Assembly (NCBI GenBank): GCA_009599575.1 | Contig: VWND01000021.1 | Location: forward strand, 391,302-455,301 | Source: Blumeriella jaapii | Lineage: Eukaryota; Ascomycota; Leotiomycetes; Helotiales; Drepanopezizaceae | Length of the DNA: 64,000 nt | Reading direction: 5' to 3' | Part shown: positions 20,717 through 31,684 of the stretch, piece by piece | Position numbering within the stretch: the stretch's first letter is position 1 | Layout: each line of letters begins with the position of its first letter | Made by a program: the position numbers and the translations under genes | The notes under the pieces: model-generated | Seen by the model: the letters and a program-made list of their open reading frames with translations, nothing else | What the model was told of the DNA's origin: nothing | Database searches by the model: none

Positions 20717-21975
20717 CTATTCTCCATTTTCCGGCAATGTTCTCCCCGATAAATCATCACTCGTTCCTTTTCCCTCTGTGGAGATCAGATAGCATATTCC
20801 CTGGCTAACAGCCTCGTTTTCATTGTCGAAAACCTCCTCGAAACGATTCTTCAGTCCCAAAAGTTCTCTTCTCAACGCACTTAGTCGTGCTCCCCGGATG
20901 TTCATTGTTTCCTCGTTTGCCAAGATATTGTCTTTAAATGTTCCAGTTCGAAGAGGGGTTAGATCCAGGTCCATACCGAGTTTCTTGTTGCCGGACTTTT
21001 TGACCACGACCCTGAATGTCTTTGGAGCCAGCCTGCGAACAGCCTCCATGAATCGACCAGGGTATCTCAGGAAATCGGCGAAAGTCAAAGTACTGACCTC
21101 GTTTCCTGGTTCCGTCGTCGACATTTGGACTCTTTGTGGAACGACCATCAAAGTTAAGGTATTGATCACTGCTTCGGCCATGAAGAGACTGTGTAGACCA
21201 TCTGCTGCTTTCTCGCACCAATCGAGATTCCAGCACGCTTTTGAGCAATCAATGACGATGTTTCGGATGAAAGGATGGAATTTAGTAGGCAATTTCTTGG
21301 GTGTTTGAAGGCCGAGGAGAATATTCGGGGTCTCACGGATGAGTGAGTGGAAAGTGTGTGTCGGTAGATGAACTTGGTAGCTTCGATAGCGAACTGCTTG
21401 CATACAAGCAAAAGGGAATGATCGACGAAGGAATTCCGTTCCAAAGTTGTAAAATCATCCTTTACCCTGATCGGTAAGGGGTAGATGAGCAAGTACGCAT
21501 AAATTGCCTCTCGGACTTCGAGAGGCACTCGGAGTATTGGTGAGCGAGAGAGACAATTTGGTCGGGTTGGAGCCCGCTCTGGTTGCAAGTCCCCGAAATT
21601 TGCCATGTAAGCCATCTTTGCGACCATCTTTCCGGCTCCGTCACGGCCCCTGCATCTTGGACGCCTTGATGCTTTAATTAGATCTTGCCCTGGTATGCCC
21701 CAACTGTTTTTGCTCTCGCCCACAAGCGTATCTGCTTGCTTCGCGATCGAGCCCTCGTCGATGTCCTCGTGGAGAGACGCAAGGCAGAGTTTGAAGCGCT
21801 TTCGTTCACGGGACGCCCTCGAGGCGATGCCTTGGTCCCATATTGGAAGAGGCTCCTTAGATGGAGGAGGTGTAGCTTTTCGTTTGGTAACATTGGAAGG
21901 GAGCGACTGTGACCTTGTTCTGGCGCGTGTCGTATGCGTGGTCGTCTTGGGCGGTGGAACCTTCTTGCCTGCCAT
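20717..21975 (-). pseudogene. fungal F-box/2EXR/DUF7730-like protein, frameshifted
   Basis: Two overlapping minus-strand frames make one gene: residues 1 to about 206 from 21975 down to about 21358, then about 211 residues in another frame down to 20717. The first part has a basic, Pro-rich N-terminus (residues 1-60) and then SPILRVPLEVREAIYAYLL (145-163), the typical opening of the fungal 2EXR/DUF7730 family, followed by LLLVCKQFAIEATKFIYRHT. The second frame continues that motif as FHSLIRETPNIL, exactly as family members do. The break falls in a GTGTGTGT run at 21354-21361; removing two bases would restore one frame of about 417 residues. It could be a sequencing error or a real null. Function is unknown. 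Confidence 0.6.
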
Positions 21976-23243
21976 TGTGTGTGGATGGTCGGTTGAGGTT
22001 GATCGTAAAACTTGAGGCCCTGGGTAGAATATTCGATTGGACCCAAAGCGATGTTTCGAGCTAATGTTGTGCTGTGGGCTGGCTTTTCCACGACCTCGTC
22101 AGTAAACGGGGTCAACTAGAGGAAGAAACGTTTGGAAAATACCTACATTGATTTTTGGGGGATAGCAGGTGAAGCTATGAGATGTGTCGAAGCTCAGGAC
22201 TGGGCGATTGTCAATTGGGTTCCTGATGAAGTAGCACTAAGGGTTGCAAAGCATGGATGGCAGGAGCAACACAAGCCAGAACACGAGTTCTATCAGTCGA
22301 GCCTGAACTTCAGGTGAGAGCTGGGGCAAAAGAAAAGGCTGAAATGTGTAGAGATCTTGAAATAAGTACCTAAGCACCTCTCACGTACCGTAGAGCAAAT
22401 TACTGCTTCCGAATGCGTAGCAACCAGAGGCAAACCCGATATCGCCTCCCGTACTGGATTAGAAAACTGAATGAGAAAACAGCCGATAAAGGAGATCGAG
22501 TTTGTGTCGCTTTTGTTCTTCATTGTTTCGTTTTCTATATTGGTTGATGTGCCGCCGCTTCGCCTATCGACCGGGTATCAATTACGCGTACAATTACTTA
22601 GATCGCAGTAGAAGCCGGGCAAGCAGACAGCATCTTTACTGGCGTTGGAAATCCTATCAAACACGCAATCATGATGTCGGAAATCTACAGATGCGATTGC
22701 AATCGTGACAAGTCCCTGCTTGAAGATCAGTGGTTTTACTATGCCTGAGTTTGTTTTTATTTGATCAGACAGAAGCAGCCAGAGCATTTTAGTACAAATC
22801 TAGGCGAGTGTCACGTGAAAGTCCGTTTTTCTTTTCCCTTGATCAGGATCTGCTCGCGACACGTTTTGCTCCTTGACATCTCGTCTTGGAAGCTCGCGGG
22901 AAAATAGCCAGCAGAATGTTGATTAACAAAGAAACAGGTACGCATCTCATAATCTGAATTGCACGCAATAAAGGAAGCAATGCGCAATTGCCGCATGTAT
23001 CACGATTTACAATCTGGCGGGATTGTCTTGGCTGTGTCGTCGTCGTAAATCATATACACAAAATTTATGATCTGTGATATACAAGCCAAACTTTGCTTTG
23101 ATAAAGCAGTACTATGGATGGATATCAGTTCCTTTTCGCTTGTCGCAGATCTACTTTGTTTCCCTTGTTATCAACTTATTTTGCATTCTGTTAAATCTCC
23201 TGCCTATTTTGCTTTGAACAGAGAGCAATTTTATGCCTTTGCT
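21976..23243. other. intergenic, no gene recognised
   Basis: The region between the F-box-like gene and the NAT9-like gene. A long upstream in-frame stretch (23067-23243) precedes the NAT9 start but is Phe/Cys-rich and unlike the family, so I treat it as 5' leader. Confidence 0.4.
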
Positions 23244-24007
23244 ATGCTGACGGATAAAGCAATATCAACCTCCTCTGTTCTTCTTGTTCCGTACGAAGCA
23301 TTGCATGTGCCTACCTACCACGAGTGGATGAAAGATGAGGTGGGCTTCTTCTTTCCTAGGCCCCGGTCTCCTCCAAACCACATGAACGATGGACTGATCA
23401 GAGCCAGCACATCCAAGCCGAAACTGCCTCGGAGCCTCTGTCATTACCGGAAGAATACGCCATGCAGCAAAGCTGGCGTACCGACTCGGACAAACTAACC
23501 TTCATTGCCTGTCTCCCTCTTGCCCCCTCGAATTCCCCCAGCACTGTCCAGCCCGGCACGGCCGATGCTCCTTCTCAACTGCTCGGTGATGTCAACCTCT
23601 TCCTCACTCAAGCCGAAGAAGACGACGAAGGTGTAATCGGCGAACTAGAACTGATGATCGCCCCTACTGCGCATCGTCGAAAAGGATACGGCCGCGCCAC
23701 CGTGCTCACTTTCATGCAATACATCACCGCGCACCTGTCCTCCATCCTTACCGAATACGGAGACGGTCAAACGCCCAAGATTGAAAAGCCCAGATTGCTG
23801 CAGCTGAAAGTCAAGATAGGCAGTAAGAACGAGAAGAGCATTGCCTTGTTCGAGAGCATTGGATTCTTGAAGGTTGGTGAGGGCCCGAATTATTTTGGGG
23901 AAGTGGAGCTGGTGTTTGAGGGGTTCCTGGGGAAGGATCGGATCAAGGGATTGCGCGACAAGTTTGGTGTGGTGACTTATGATGAGCTGTGCTATGGTCA
24001 AGCTTGA
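23244..24007 (+). CDS. N-acetyltransferase 9-like protein (GNAT family)
   Basis: Two exons, 23244-23339 and 23408-24007, separated by a 68-bp intron (GTGGGC...CCAG), encode 231 residues. Exon 1 ends VPTYHEWMKDE and exon 2 opens HIQAETASEPLSLPEEYAMQ; together they form the continuous N-terminal signature of NAT9 proteins. RRKGYG at residues 122-127 is the acetyl-CoA-binding Q/RxxGxG/A loop, and KIGSKNEKSIALFESIGF (about 177-194) is the GNAT motif B region. NAT9 homologues are reported to act on tubulin or related substrates in animals; the role in fungi is not established. The start MLTDKAIS was chosen because the family begins a few residues before VLLVPYE. Confidence 0.88.
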
Positions 24008-24948
24008 TCAGCACGGAATTGATGGTCTCAATACCAGGCCAATATTTAGTAAATGGTTGCTCGCCGACAACAACCCATTCTTTCCGCAAACGTGCTGCCC
24101 GGTCTCAAAAGATGAACGATTCTTTTACGCCGTCGAGCTGCGGTTTTTCAGAGGCGACTTCTTGGTCGGATGTGACCTCTTCTTCCTCGCTTTGGAGCCG
24201 ACGGGCTCCATGCCAGGAAGATCGATGGCTAAATATAAGCTTCTCGGTGCTGATATCATCTTCTTAAGTGGTTCTAAGTCCACGCCGTCTACGCAATTAC
24301 GAAATTTGTGCTTACGGCCTTCGCCTGAGTCTCCCTGAAGCCGACTTGCTTCGCTCGCGATCACGCAGCCTCGGTCTTGTTTTTTAGTCAACACAATCAG
24401 CATCCCTCGAGGATAAACAGGGCCATTGTGCAAGCTTTGTTGTTCTTAGGACTTCGGAGTATTCCTGCTGCATCAAATCGCTTCCGCTTCCGCTGATGCT
24501 CGGGCTCGCGTAAACTTCAAATTCGGCTAATTTTCAACATCACCCTTTCAAGAAGTTCTAACACTTGCTGGTATTCTAGGATATACTTTTTCTCAAGCCC
24601 CAATATCAATTCTTTGAAACTCTTCGAACACTGTTCACACATTTCGACCCCGAGTCAAAAGTGTACCCAACAATGCAGGGTTCTGACACGTTAGATTTGT
24701 CTTATAGCATTCATAGAAGTTCACAAAAGAAGTTACAATCACCCAGGTACGGATTGAAAGCACGTCTTTTAGTTTTCACCTGGAAGTTAGACCCGGTTCG
24801 AAGGAACTGATTAATAAGGTCTTGTTCTTGTTGGCCCCACGATAGCCTGGAGAGTAAGCTAAATAATTCACATCAGTGAACTTTTCACACCACAACTTCT
24901 CCAATCCTACCTCACGACCCAAAACCCCAAGACATCCTATCAGCTATC
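24008..24948. other. intergenic, no gene recognised
   Basis: No supported gene. Overlapping short frames near 23,980-24,430 have no recognisable motif. The last 70 bp before 24,949 is C/A-rich, a plausible 5' leader for the next gene. Confidence 0.4.
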
Positions 24949-26373
24949 ATGAGTCGCACTGTGAGTACCGGTTGAAGAGCTCTACAGCAGAACAAACAGA
25001 ACTGACATCCCAAAGTCTTCTTCCTCCTCTGCTACCGTTGGCTGGAACGACGACGCCGCTCCACCTTCCCCCACACCGTCCGGCACCGTCTCCCCCGCTG
25101 TATCAGAGACCTCCAGTGACGGGCTCTTTGTTGTAAGTCTTACACATCCTCAGGCAGACCTCCAAGCCAGTATCCTCAGTCCAAGCTGACACGACAAACA
25201 TCAGCCTTCGGCGTCGACCACCAGCCCAGCTGAATCCGAGGATGAGGCTGAGGCTGAGGCTCCCACTACCCACGACCCTTCTTTCTACCCGGTTTCTGCA
25301 GACGATTCTTCTTCCGTTGTATGTCCTTCATATCCATAACCAACCTTCAGGCTATTCTTCCTAATCCAAGCTAATACGACAAACATCAGCATTCGGCGAC
25401 GACCACCAGCCCAGCTGAATCCGAGGATGAGGCTGAAGCTGAAGCTGAGGCTTCCGCTAGCCAGTTCTCCGACGACCCTTCTATCTACCCGGTTTCTGCA
25501 GACGGTTCTTCTTCCGAGTATGAGGCTGAGGCTGAGGCTTCCGCTAGCCAGTTCTCCGACGACCCTTCTATCTACCCGGTTTCTGCAGACGGTTCTTCTC
25601 CCATTGTAAGTCCTTCATATCCATAACCAACCTTCAGGCTATTCTTCCTAATTCAAACTGACACGACAAACATCAGCCTTCGGCGTCGACCACCAGCCCA
25701 GCTGAATCCGAGAATGAGGCTGAGGCTGAGGCTTCCGCTACCCAGTCCCCCGACGACCCTTCTATCTACCCGGTTTCTGCAAACGGTTCTTCTCCCATTG
25801 TAAGTCCTTCATATCCATAACCAATCTTCAAGCTATTTCTCCTAATCCAAGCTAATACGACCAACATTAGGTTTCCAAGACCGGGACCGTGTCGTTCAAT
25901 TCCAACTCGATAAAAACCGCTTTCGCGGGTTTTATTGCACTTGTAAGCTATACCTACACGACCGTGCCCCAATCTCCAAGCGTTTCATCCCCAGCTCCAG
26001 CTGACATAACAAACACCAGACCTCCGCCGCCGCTGCTCCTTCTGGTGGCTGGAACGCCGACACGCTCAGCATTTACACTGTTCGTCCCAAAGACACGCCG
26101 ATGTCCTTGGACCTGCTGGCGATGCCACTCCGGCGCGACTTGGAGGAGCGGTTTCCCGGCACTGGAACCGACCCCGTCGATGGGACCAGACGCAGCTACC
26201 GAGTCGCCGCGCTGGGATACCTCGTTGGCGCCGTGAGCGCTCCGGCTTGCAGCTCCTGCGCAGATGGGAAGGGGAAATTCAAGCAGTGCATCGTGGTGGC
26301 TGGTTCCCTCAAGGAGGCCTGTGCCTCCTGCTATTACGCCAACCAGCCATCACGATGCAGTCTCCGACCCTAA
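24949..26373 (+). CDS. DUF3716-domain protein with tandemly duplicated acidic exons
   Basis: Seven exons: 24949-24960, 25016-25132, 25205-25318, 25390-25605, 25677-25799, 25871-25942 and 26020-26373, encoding 335 residues. Every intron is phase 0, and three of them are exactly 71 bp. Exons 3, 4 and 5 are copies of one unit (opening SASTTSPAESEDEAEAEA or close to it, ending DPSIYPVSADGSS or close to it); exon 4 holds a second copy fused in frame. The last exon gives the C-terminal domain with SSCADGKGKFKQCIVV and ACASCYYANQPSRCSL, the CxxC...C...CxxC...C pattern of the fungal DUF3716 family, a probable small metal-binding fold. No signal peptide or membrane segment is seen. DUF3716 proteins are often regulatory or of unknown role, so I assign no function. 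The splice model rests on repeat-to-repeat conservation of the junctions. Confidence 0.8.
25133..25870 (+). repeat. tandem exon+intron cassettes inside the DUF3716 gene
   Basis: The unit is an exon of about 114-216 bp plus a 71-bp intron that opens GTAAGTCCTTCATATCC (or GTATGTCC) and ends ACATCAG or ACATTAG. Introns at 25319-25389, 25606-25676 and 25800-25870 are nearly identical; the 72-bp intron at 25133-25204 shares its 3' half. Within exon 4 a stretch of about 96 bp (about 25409-25515) is repeated directly at about 25516-25605 without an intron. Confidence 0.85.
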
Positions 26374-27383
26374 TCGGGAAAGGAACGGGTGGATGGATGG
26401 ATGGATGGATGAATGAGCGAGTGCTTGGGGAGGGGGGGGGGGGAGATAGCATAGCTACAAACCAACGCCAGCACCATTCCACCCACTCCAGTATCCCATC
26501 CTACCTACCATTTCCACACAACGGGGGTAAGATTGCAAAGCTACAAACCAACGCCAGCACCATTCCACTCAACCCAGCATCCCATCCTACCATTTCCACA
26601 CACCACAACACCACGAATCCTTCGTTCATCTTCGCCCAGACCTTTGTAAAAAAAACAAAAGCCTTCCTTCACACGCACCACCATCATCACCACATCAAAA
26701 TCCCAATCGCAGAAAACCCGATAATCGTTTCAACTCAGACGCGTCAAAATAAACCCACACCCGTCCGTATCCAACACTGCGATTAAACCCAACACTGTGA
26801 TTAAATCCAACACAGCGGTTAAACCCCTCGCGCCACACCATCCGCAACCAGACCAATCATCGGTTGTTCTTCTTCTTCTTCTTCTTCGCTGTGCTTCAGA
26901 CCTACTGTGCTTCAGACGTTACCTACCTACCTACCTACCTACCTACCTAGGTACCTACCTACCTACCTAGGTACCTACCTACCTAGGTACCTACCTACCG
27001 CGCGCCTACCTACACGCACGGACTTTTATTGACTGACGTCCAGCCCACTATTAAGCGAAGTCACGGACAACAACAACAAAACACGAACCCGACGATCAGA
27101 AAGCGGCACTGATAGAGAACCAACCGCCTTACCAGTTGCCGAACCTTCATGCGGTGATGCACCCGCCCTGCTATGCACGTGTAGTGTCAATAATTGGTTC
27201 GATCACGAGGTTTGGAAAACTGCTGCTGCGTTGCAGAGGAGCGGGATGGGTGGTGGTGGTGGGGGTCACGTGCTGGATGTGTCGGACTCGGGTGCGGGCT
27301 TAGCCTGCTGAGCCTGGGAAGTACAGTACAGTGCAGTGAAGCGTTTTGGTGTATTGTGGGTCTGGAAACATAGCAACAGCAGC

Positions 27384-27432
<49 letters not shown>

Positions 27433-27867
27433 ACTCTTGATTAGAGGGGCGGGTAGTTGAAGGGGAGACGAATGTGCGATTTATTAAGAACAGATACTGC
27501 TAAAAGCTAGCTAGCTACCCATTCGAAAGCGGCCCAAACCCACCCAGACCCCAGCCAGCCAAAAGTTAACGAAATAGTGTGAAAGCCGATGGAAACGACG
27601 CAGAGAAAAGTTGGCGGGGGTTCAGCCTGGCTTGGCGAAAGGGAATCCCAACCACCAACCATTCTGCTGGTGGGAAAAACGGAAAAGAAAACCGGTGATA
27701 GTGGGTACAGCATACAAGCCGAAAAGAAGACCCAGGATCCGCCCCCCCGCCCCCCCAAAAATTGCAAATGTAGTCTTTACGCAAACGCCGCTCTCCTAAT
27801 CTCTCATGTTCGAATCCAATCTCATAACAGAAAAGGAAAAAAAGGCAGTGCGGGCTTTTCGATGCTT
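26374..27867. other. intergenic with simple repeats
   Basis: No gene recognised. It contains (GGAT)n at 26390-26411, a G run near 26431-26442, (TTC)n at 26867-26887, (ACCT)n broken by GGTACC palindromes at about 26921-26999, and (GCAA)n at 27383-27432. Open frames here are repeat artefacts. Confidence 0.7.
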
Positions 27868-29208
27868 CTACAACACCCAGGCAAAGGCCCCCACGAGTCC
27901 ACCCAGAACAGCGAGCAAGGTCCCCTCAGCGGCGAAGCCCTTCTCGGCCCCAGCCGTGACAAACGAGCCATGAGCCGGGCTCGTCGGGCACCCGACGCCG
28001 TTGCACGAGGGCTGGACAGGCGTGCCCGTCGCGCCCGTGCCGTTGTGGTACGGGCCCGTGACGGCCGGGACGGGCACTGTGACGGTGAGGGTCGGCTTGC
28101 CCTCGCAAGCGTGGCACACCTTGGTCGTGACAGCGAAGTTCTCCGGGCACGTGGTGGGCTGCTCGCAGACGGCCGAGGTGCAGGTCTTGGTGATCGTGTA
28201 GGTGTTGGTCGTGAGGCCAGTGGGGCAGACGTCGACAAAGGCGGTGGTGTAGACAGTGACGTGCTCCGGGTGCTGGTGGAGGCAGAAGGCGACTGTGGGG
28301 TGAGGGATGGAGTCAGGGCTTGGTCGAGATGTGTCTGAAGAGGAGAAGGGCGGGAAGGGAAGGGAATGGAGGGGGGATGGGAGGAGGTGAGAACTTACGC
28401 TGGGCGGAGCAGTAGGCTTGGTTGGCGTTTGTCGCATTGCGGCACGCACTTTCTTGCGTGTAGCATTCTCCTCGGCTGCCGCAGGGCGTGTAGGTTGGGA
28501 GAGGCACGGCAGTTGTGGTGAGAGAGCCGTAAGGGCAGTCCGTCACGGTTGGGGCGCAGGAGGTGATGGTGTGTACCTCGGTCGTGTACAAGGTAGACGG
28601 AGAGGCGTCACAAGGGCATGGGAAGTCGACACAAACACATGGGATCTCTAAAGACGTGGTGATTGGGGCCTCTGAAGAAGAGGTGGAAAAGGTGGCGACT
28701 GGGGCTTCCGAAATAGTGGTGATAGTTGCGGCCTCTGAAGACGTGGTGGAAGCCGGGGTGGGCACAACATCACTGCTGCCGAAATCGCTGATGGGGGCGT
28801 CGAAGGTCGAAGTCTAGGATGGCTTCTGTCAGTAAGATCCTTATAGCAAGATAGAATAATGCTTACGGTTCCTGGGGGAGGTGGGCACTCTTCCAGCTCC
28901 GGGTTGCAAGGAGGTTCCGATGGGCTGGGCACGGGAGGGGGGAGAGTGGTGGTAGGATTTCCACAGTACTCGTACTCAGGGTTGCAGACGTAGATTGAGC
29001 TCGTTGGCACAGGTAGTGGGATTGCCACCGATGTGCCCTGGCAGTACTCGTAGTTCGGGTTACAAGGATACTGGGCCACGACGAGGGGAGCGATGGAGAG
29101 GAGGGCGATCCATTTGGCAGCAGACCTGGAATGAAGGACGGAAGTTAGCTGTACGAAGGAGGAAAAGGGTTGCTGCAGCTGTGATTCAACTCACGAATAG
29201 AGGACCAT
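27868..29208 (-). CDS. secreted GPI-anchored Ser/Thr-rich surface protein
   Basis: Four exons on the minus strand: 29208-29195, 29125-28867, 28813-28399 and 28292-27868, encoding 370 residues. The first 14-nt exon plus exon 2 give a signal peptide (MVLYSSAAKWIALLSIAPLVVA, cleavage before QYPC). The mature N-terminus has three CNPxxExC repeats (CNPNYEYC, CNPEYEYC, CNPELEEC) separated by Pro/Thr linkers. The middle is Ser/Thr/Ala-rich with CVCVDFPCPC, and the C-terminal part has HVTVYTTAFVDVCPTGLTTN and TITKTC segments typical of fungal wall glycoproteins. The last about 20 residues (EGTLLAVLGGLVGAFAWVL) are hydrophobic after a small-residue region, as for GPI attachment. The role is probably structural or adhesive at the wall, inferred from architecture only. 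Confidence 0.75.
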
Positions 29209-29690
29209 CTTGCTGGTTTCTGTTGGTTAGAAGAATTGAGCGTGAAGAGTTGCTGGTTGGAAAAGTGCGAGGAAGCGGAACAGAGCAGGATAAGCAGCTC
29301 AAAAGAGTGACTGGCTTTCTGGATTTCGTGCGACTAAAAGAGCGTGAGTTGACAAGAACGCCATTGCGTGGAGATGGCCGCTTCATATACTGCGTTCGTG
29401 ATGTGGAATGTTGGGGTAAGGGCGCGGGCTTGAGGATCGCATTCTTCGCGTATGAGCTAGCGAGTAAACATCACGATTGATAGGCGAATGAAATAGCAAC
29501 AACGGAAATTGCAGAGACGAAAGAGGATTGCGCGGAGAAATGCGAGACGTCCGATGACGCGTTGGAATAATGTACATTTCTATTAATCTTCCATGCAGGT
29601 TTTCCGGCGTGGAAACGGGGTCTTGGTGAGACTTACCCAAAAGCCCCCCTCTATCCTCTATCATCATTCGTCAAGTCGTATCGTCGTACA
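29209..29690. other. intergenic, promoter of the GPI protein and 3' side of the CobW-like gene
   Basis: No gene recognised on either strand. Confidence 0.4.
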
Positions 29691-30774
29691 TCAAGCAATC
29701 TTTTCAACCTTCAGCGTACCCTTCTGGTCGCCCTCTAATTCGATATAGCCGCCGCTCTCTAAACGTTTCTTCCACTTCTTGCTCTCGAACCGCGCCAAAA
29801 TCATCGTCATCCGCAGAACGACTCCACTACTCGATTCGTGCTCGTCGCTCTTCATCGGCGTGCATGTCCAGCGTCCGAAGGCCCAGTTGAGAATGTATCT
29901 CCCCGCTCCTCCAGAGCCGGGGTCTGAGTTGCCATCGGACGGCGCGATGGGCGACGATGCAGCCAACACGGCTTTGATGCGGTAGACCTCGTCCTTGCGC
30001 CGTCTTCAGCAGCTTTCCCAGCTTCTCGGCGTCCACCAGCGACCCAGCCTCCGCATCAAGCGCAATGGATAAAACCTCGACCTCACTCTGGTGTCCCGTC
30101 TCGTCTCCATGCCCATGCTCGTGTCCGTCCTCCTTCTCCCCCTCCCCCAACGCTCGCGCTAAGCCCCCATCGACCCCAAAGACCACATCCGCCGGCACAC
30201 GGCCCCGATCACTCTTCACCCACGCAATCTGAACCTCCATGTCCCCCAAGCGATCCAGACACTCATCCATGCGCCTCTCCCCGGCCGCCTCCCACTTGTT
30301 GAACACCACCAGATCCGTATACTTCGCCTGCACCTTCGCCGTGTAGCTCGTGTCCTCGTAGCCCTTCCAATTCTCGACATCGAGGACGGTCACGACGCCA
30401 TCCAGCACGAACGCGCCCCTCGTCTCCCTCGCCAGCCGGTTGACCTCCATGGCGAGCGTGGCGGGGAACGCCGACCCGGACGTCTCGACCACGATGCGGT
30501 CCGGGTGCTGCTGCTCGGCGAGCTCGCGCAGCGCGACGTCTAGCTGCCCGACGAGGTTGCAGCAGATGCAGCCGTTGAGCAGCTCGCGCACGCCGGCGAT
30601 GGAGGACGAGGCTGCCAGCTGCGAGTCGACGGCGAGGTCGCCGAACTCGTTCTTGAGCAGCGCGAGCTTGTACGTCGGATTCCGGGCGCGCAGCTGCGGG
30701 AGCAGATTGAGGAGCAGCGTCGTCTTCCCGGACCCTAGGAAGCCCGTGATGATGGTGATCGGGATGGGCGACAT
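29691..30774 (-). pseudogene. CobW/ZNG1-like G3E GTPase (metallochaperone family), frameshifted
   Basis: Start chosen at 30774 (MSPIPITIITGFLGSGKTTL), since the family begins just before Walker A; the frame stays open further upstream without homology. Residues 11-18 GFLGSGKT are the P-loop, GCICC (68-72) is the CxCC metal-binding motif, VVETSGSA follows, FNKWE (158-162) stands for NKxD, and HEHGHGDETGH (218-228) is a His-rich loop. After residue 259 (GKLLKTA) the expected KDEVYRIKAV lies in another frame and runs to a stop at 29691 through the C-terminal CobW_C region. The break is at about 29997, where the minus strand has GCG-C-AAG; two C bases appear to be missing. CobW/ZNG1 proteins hand zinc or other metals to target enzymes in the cytosol. 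It is either a sequencing indel or a disabled gene. Confidence 0.75.
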
Positions 30775-31684
30775 GGTGAGCTGGAATCCGGACCTTCCAA
30801 TCCATGAGAGAGGGGGGGGTAGAGAGGGGTTGGTTGTGTGGAGGGGTGAAGGAATGGAGAGCTCGGAATATTTTACCTCGCCGCTTTGACCAACCTTCCC
30901 CTTGTACAGTAAAGGCGGCTCTGAGGAACAATCAAAACAAACTCGAGATTCCCAATACACGAGATCCCCAATACATACCGTAATGTACATGCATTAGTAG
31001 TACAGTACACACAGGTAACCAGGCAAAACATATCCCATCCGCCCCAGAACACCTACACAACCACGAATCTCGCACCACCAATCATTAACCCCTTCAACCC
31101 TTCTATCCTTACCGTCCCACGGGTATTCGAATCATCAAGAGCTACTGTGTAGTAAGAATGCATTTCTTGCGGGCTCGGCGTCGACGGAGTCAAAAGCAAA
31201 GCTACGCACGCACATGAGGCAGAAGCAGAAGCAGTCTCTGCTTGATTCGGAGAAAAATCGCAAGATCCGGGAGGGGGGGAGAAAGGGAAGGGGAGGGAGG
31301 TATCATTCCTTCCAATACCCCCCTATGCTACGACGCCGGCACTTCTAGCCCTCTCACAAGTCACAAGGTCACAACATCCGGAATCAGACACACAATTCTG
31401 GTTTGGAATTTATCATCCATTCGTAACGATCGTGAGCAGCAGATGGAATCTTGCCTTACAAAATACACATGCAAAAAGCCTCGAGATGCTTCCATTTCCA
31501 ATCAAAGGTTTGAAAGAAGATCGAATGCAAAACAGCCAGGCCGAGAGGCGGAAAGAAATGCCCGGTAATACCTTGCACGTCCCCTGCGAAGCCGTAAGAA
31601 GCAAAAAAACGAGATTGTGACGCGAAGACGGACTCTTCCACAGATCGTGGATCGGTCCAGTCCTCTGCCGACACAGATCAAGAT
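30775..31684. other. intergenic, no gene recognised
   Basis: The region upstream of the CobW-like gene and 3' of the DUF1996-WSC gene. No domain or RNA gene is visible. Confidence 0.4.

Noticed and set aside
23067..23243. Upstream extension of the NAT9 frame
   Set aside because: The extra 59 residues are Phe/Cys-rich with no similarity to the family; the start at 23244 fits the family better.
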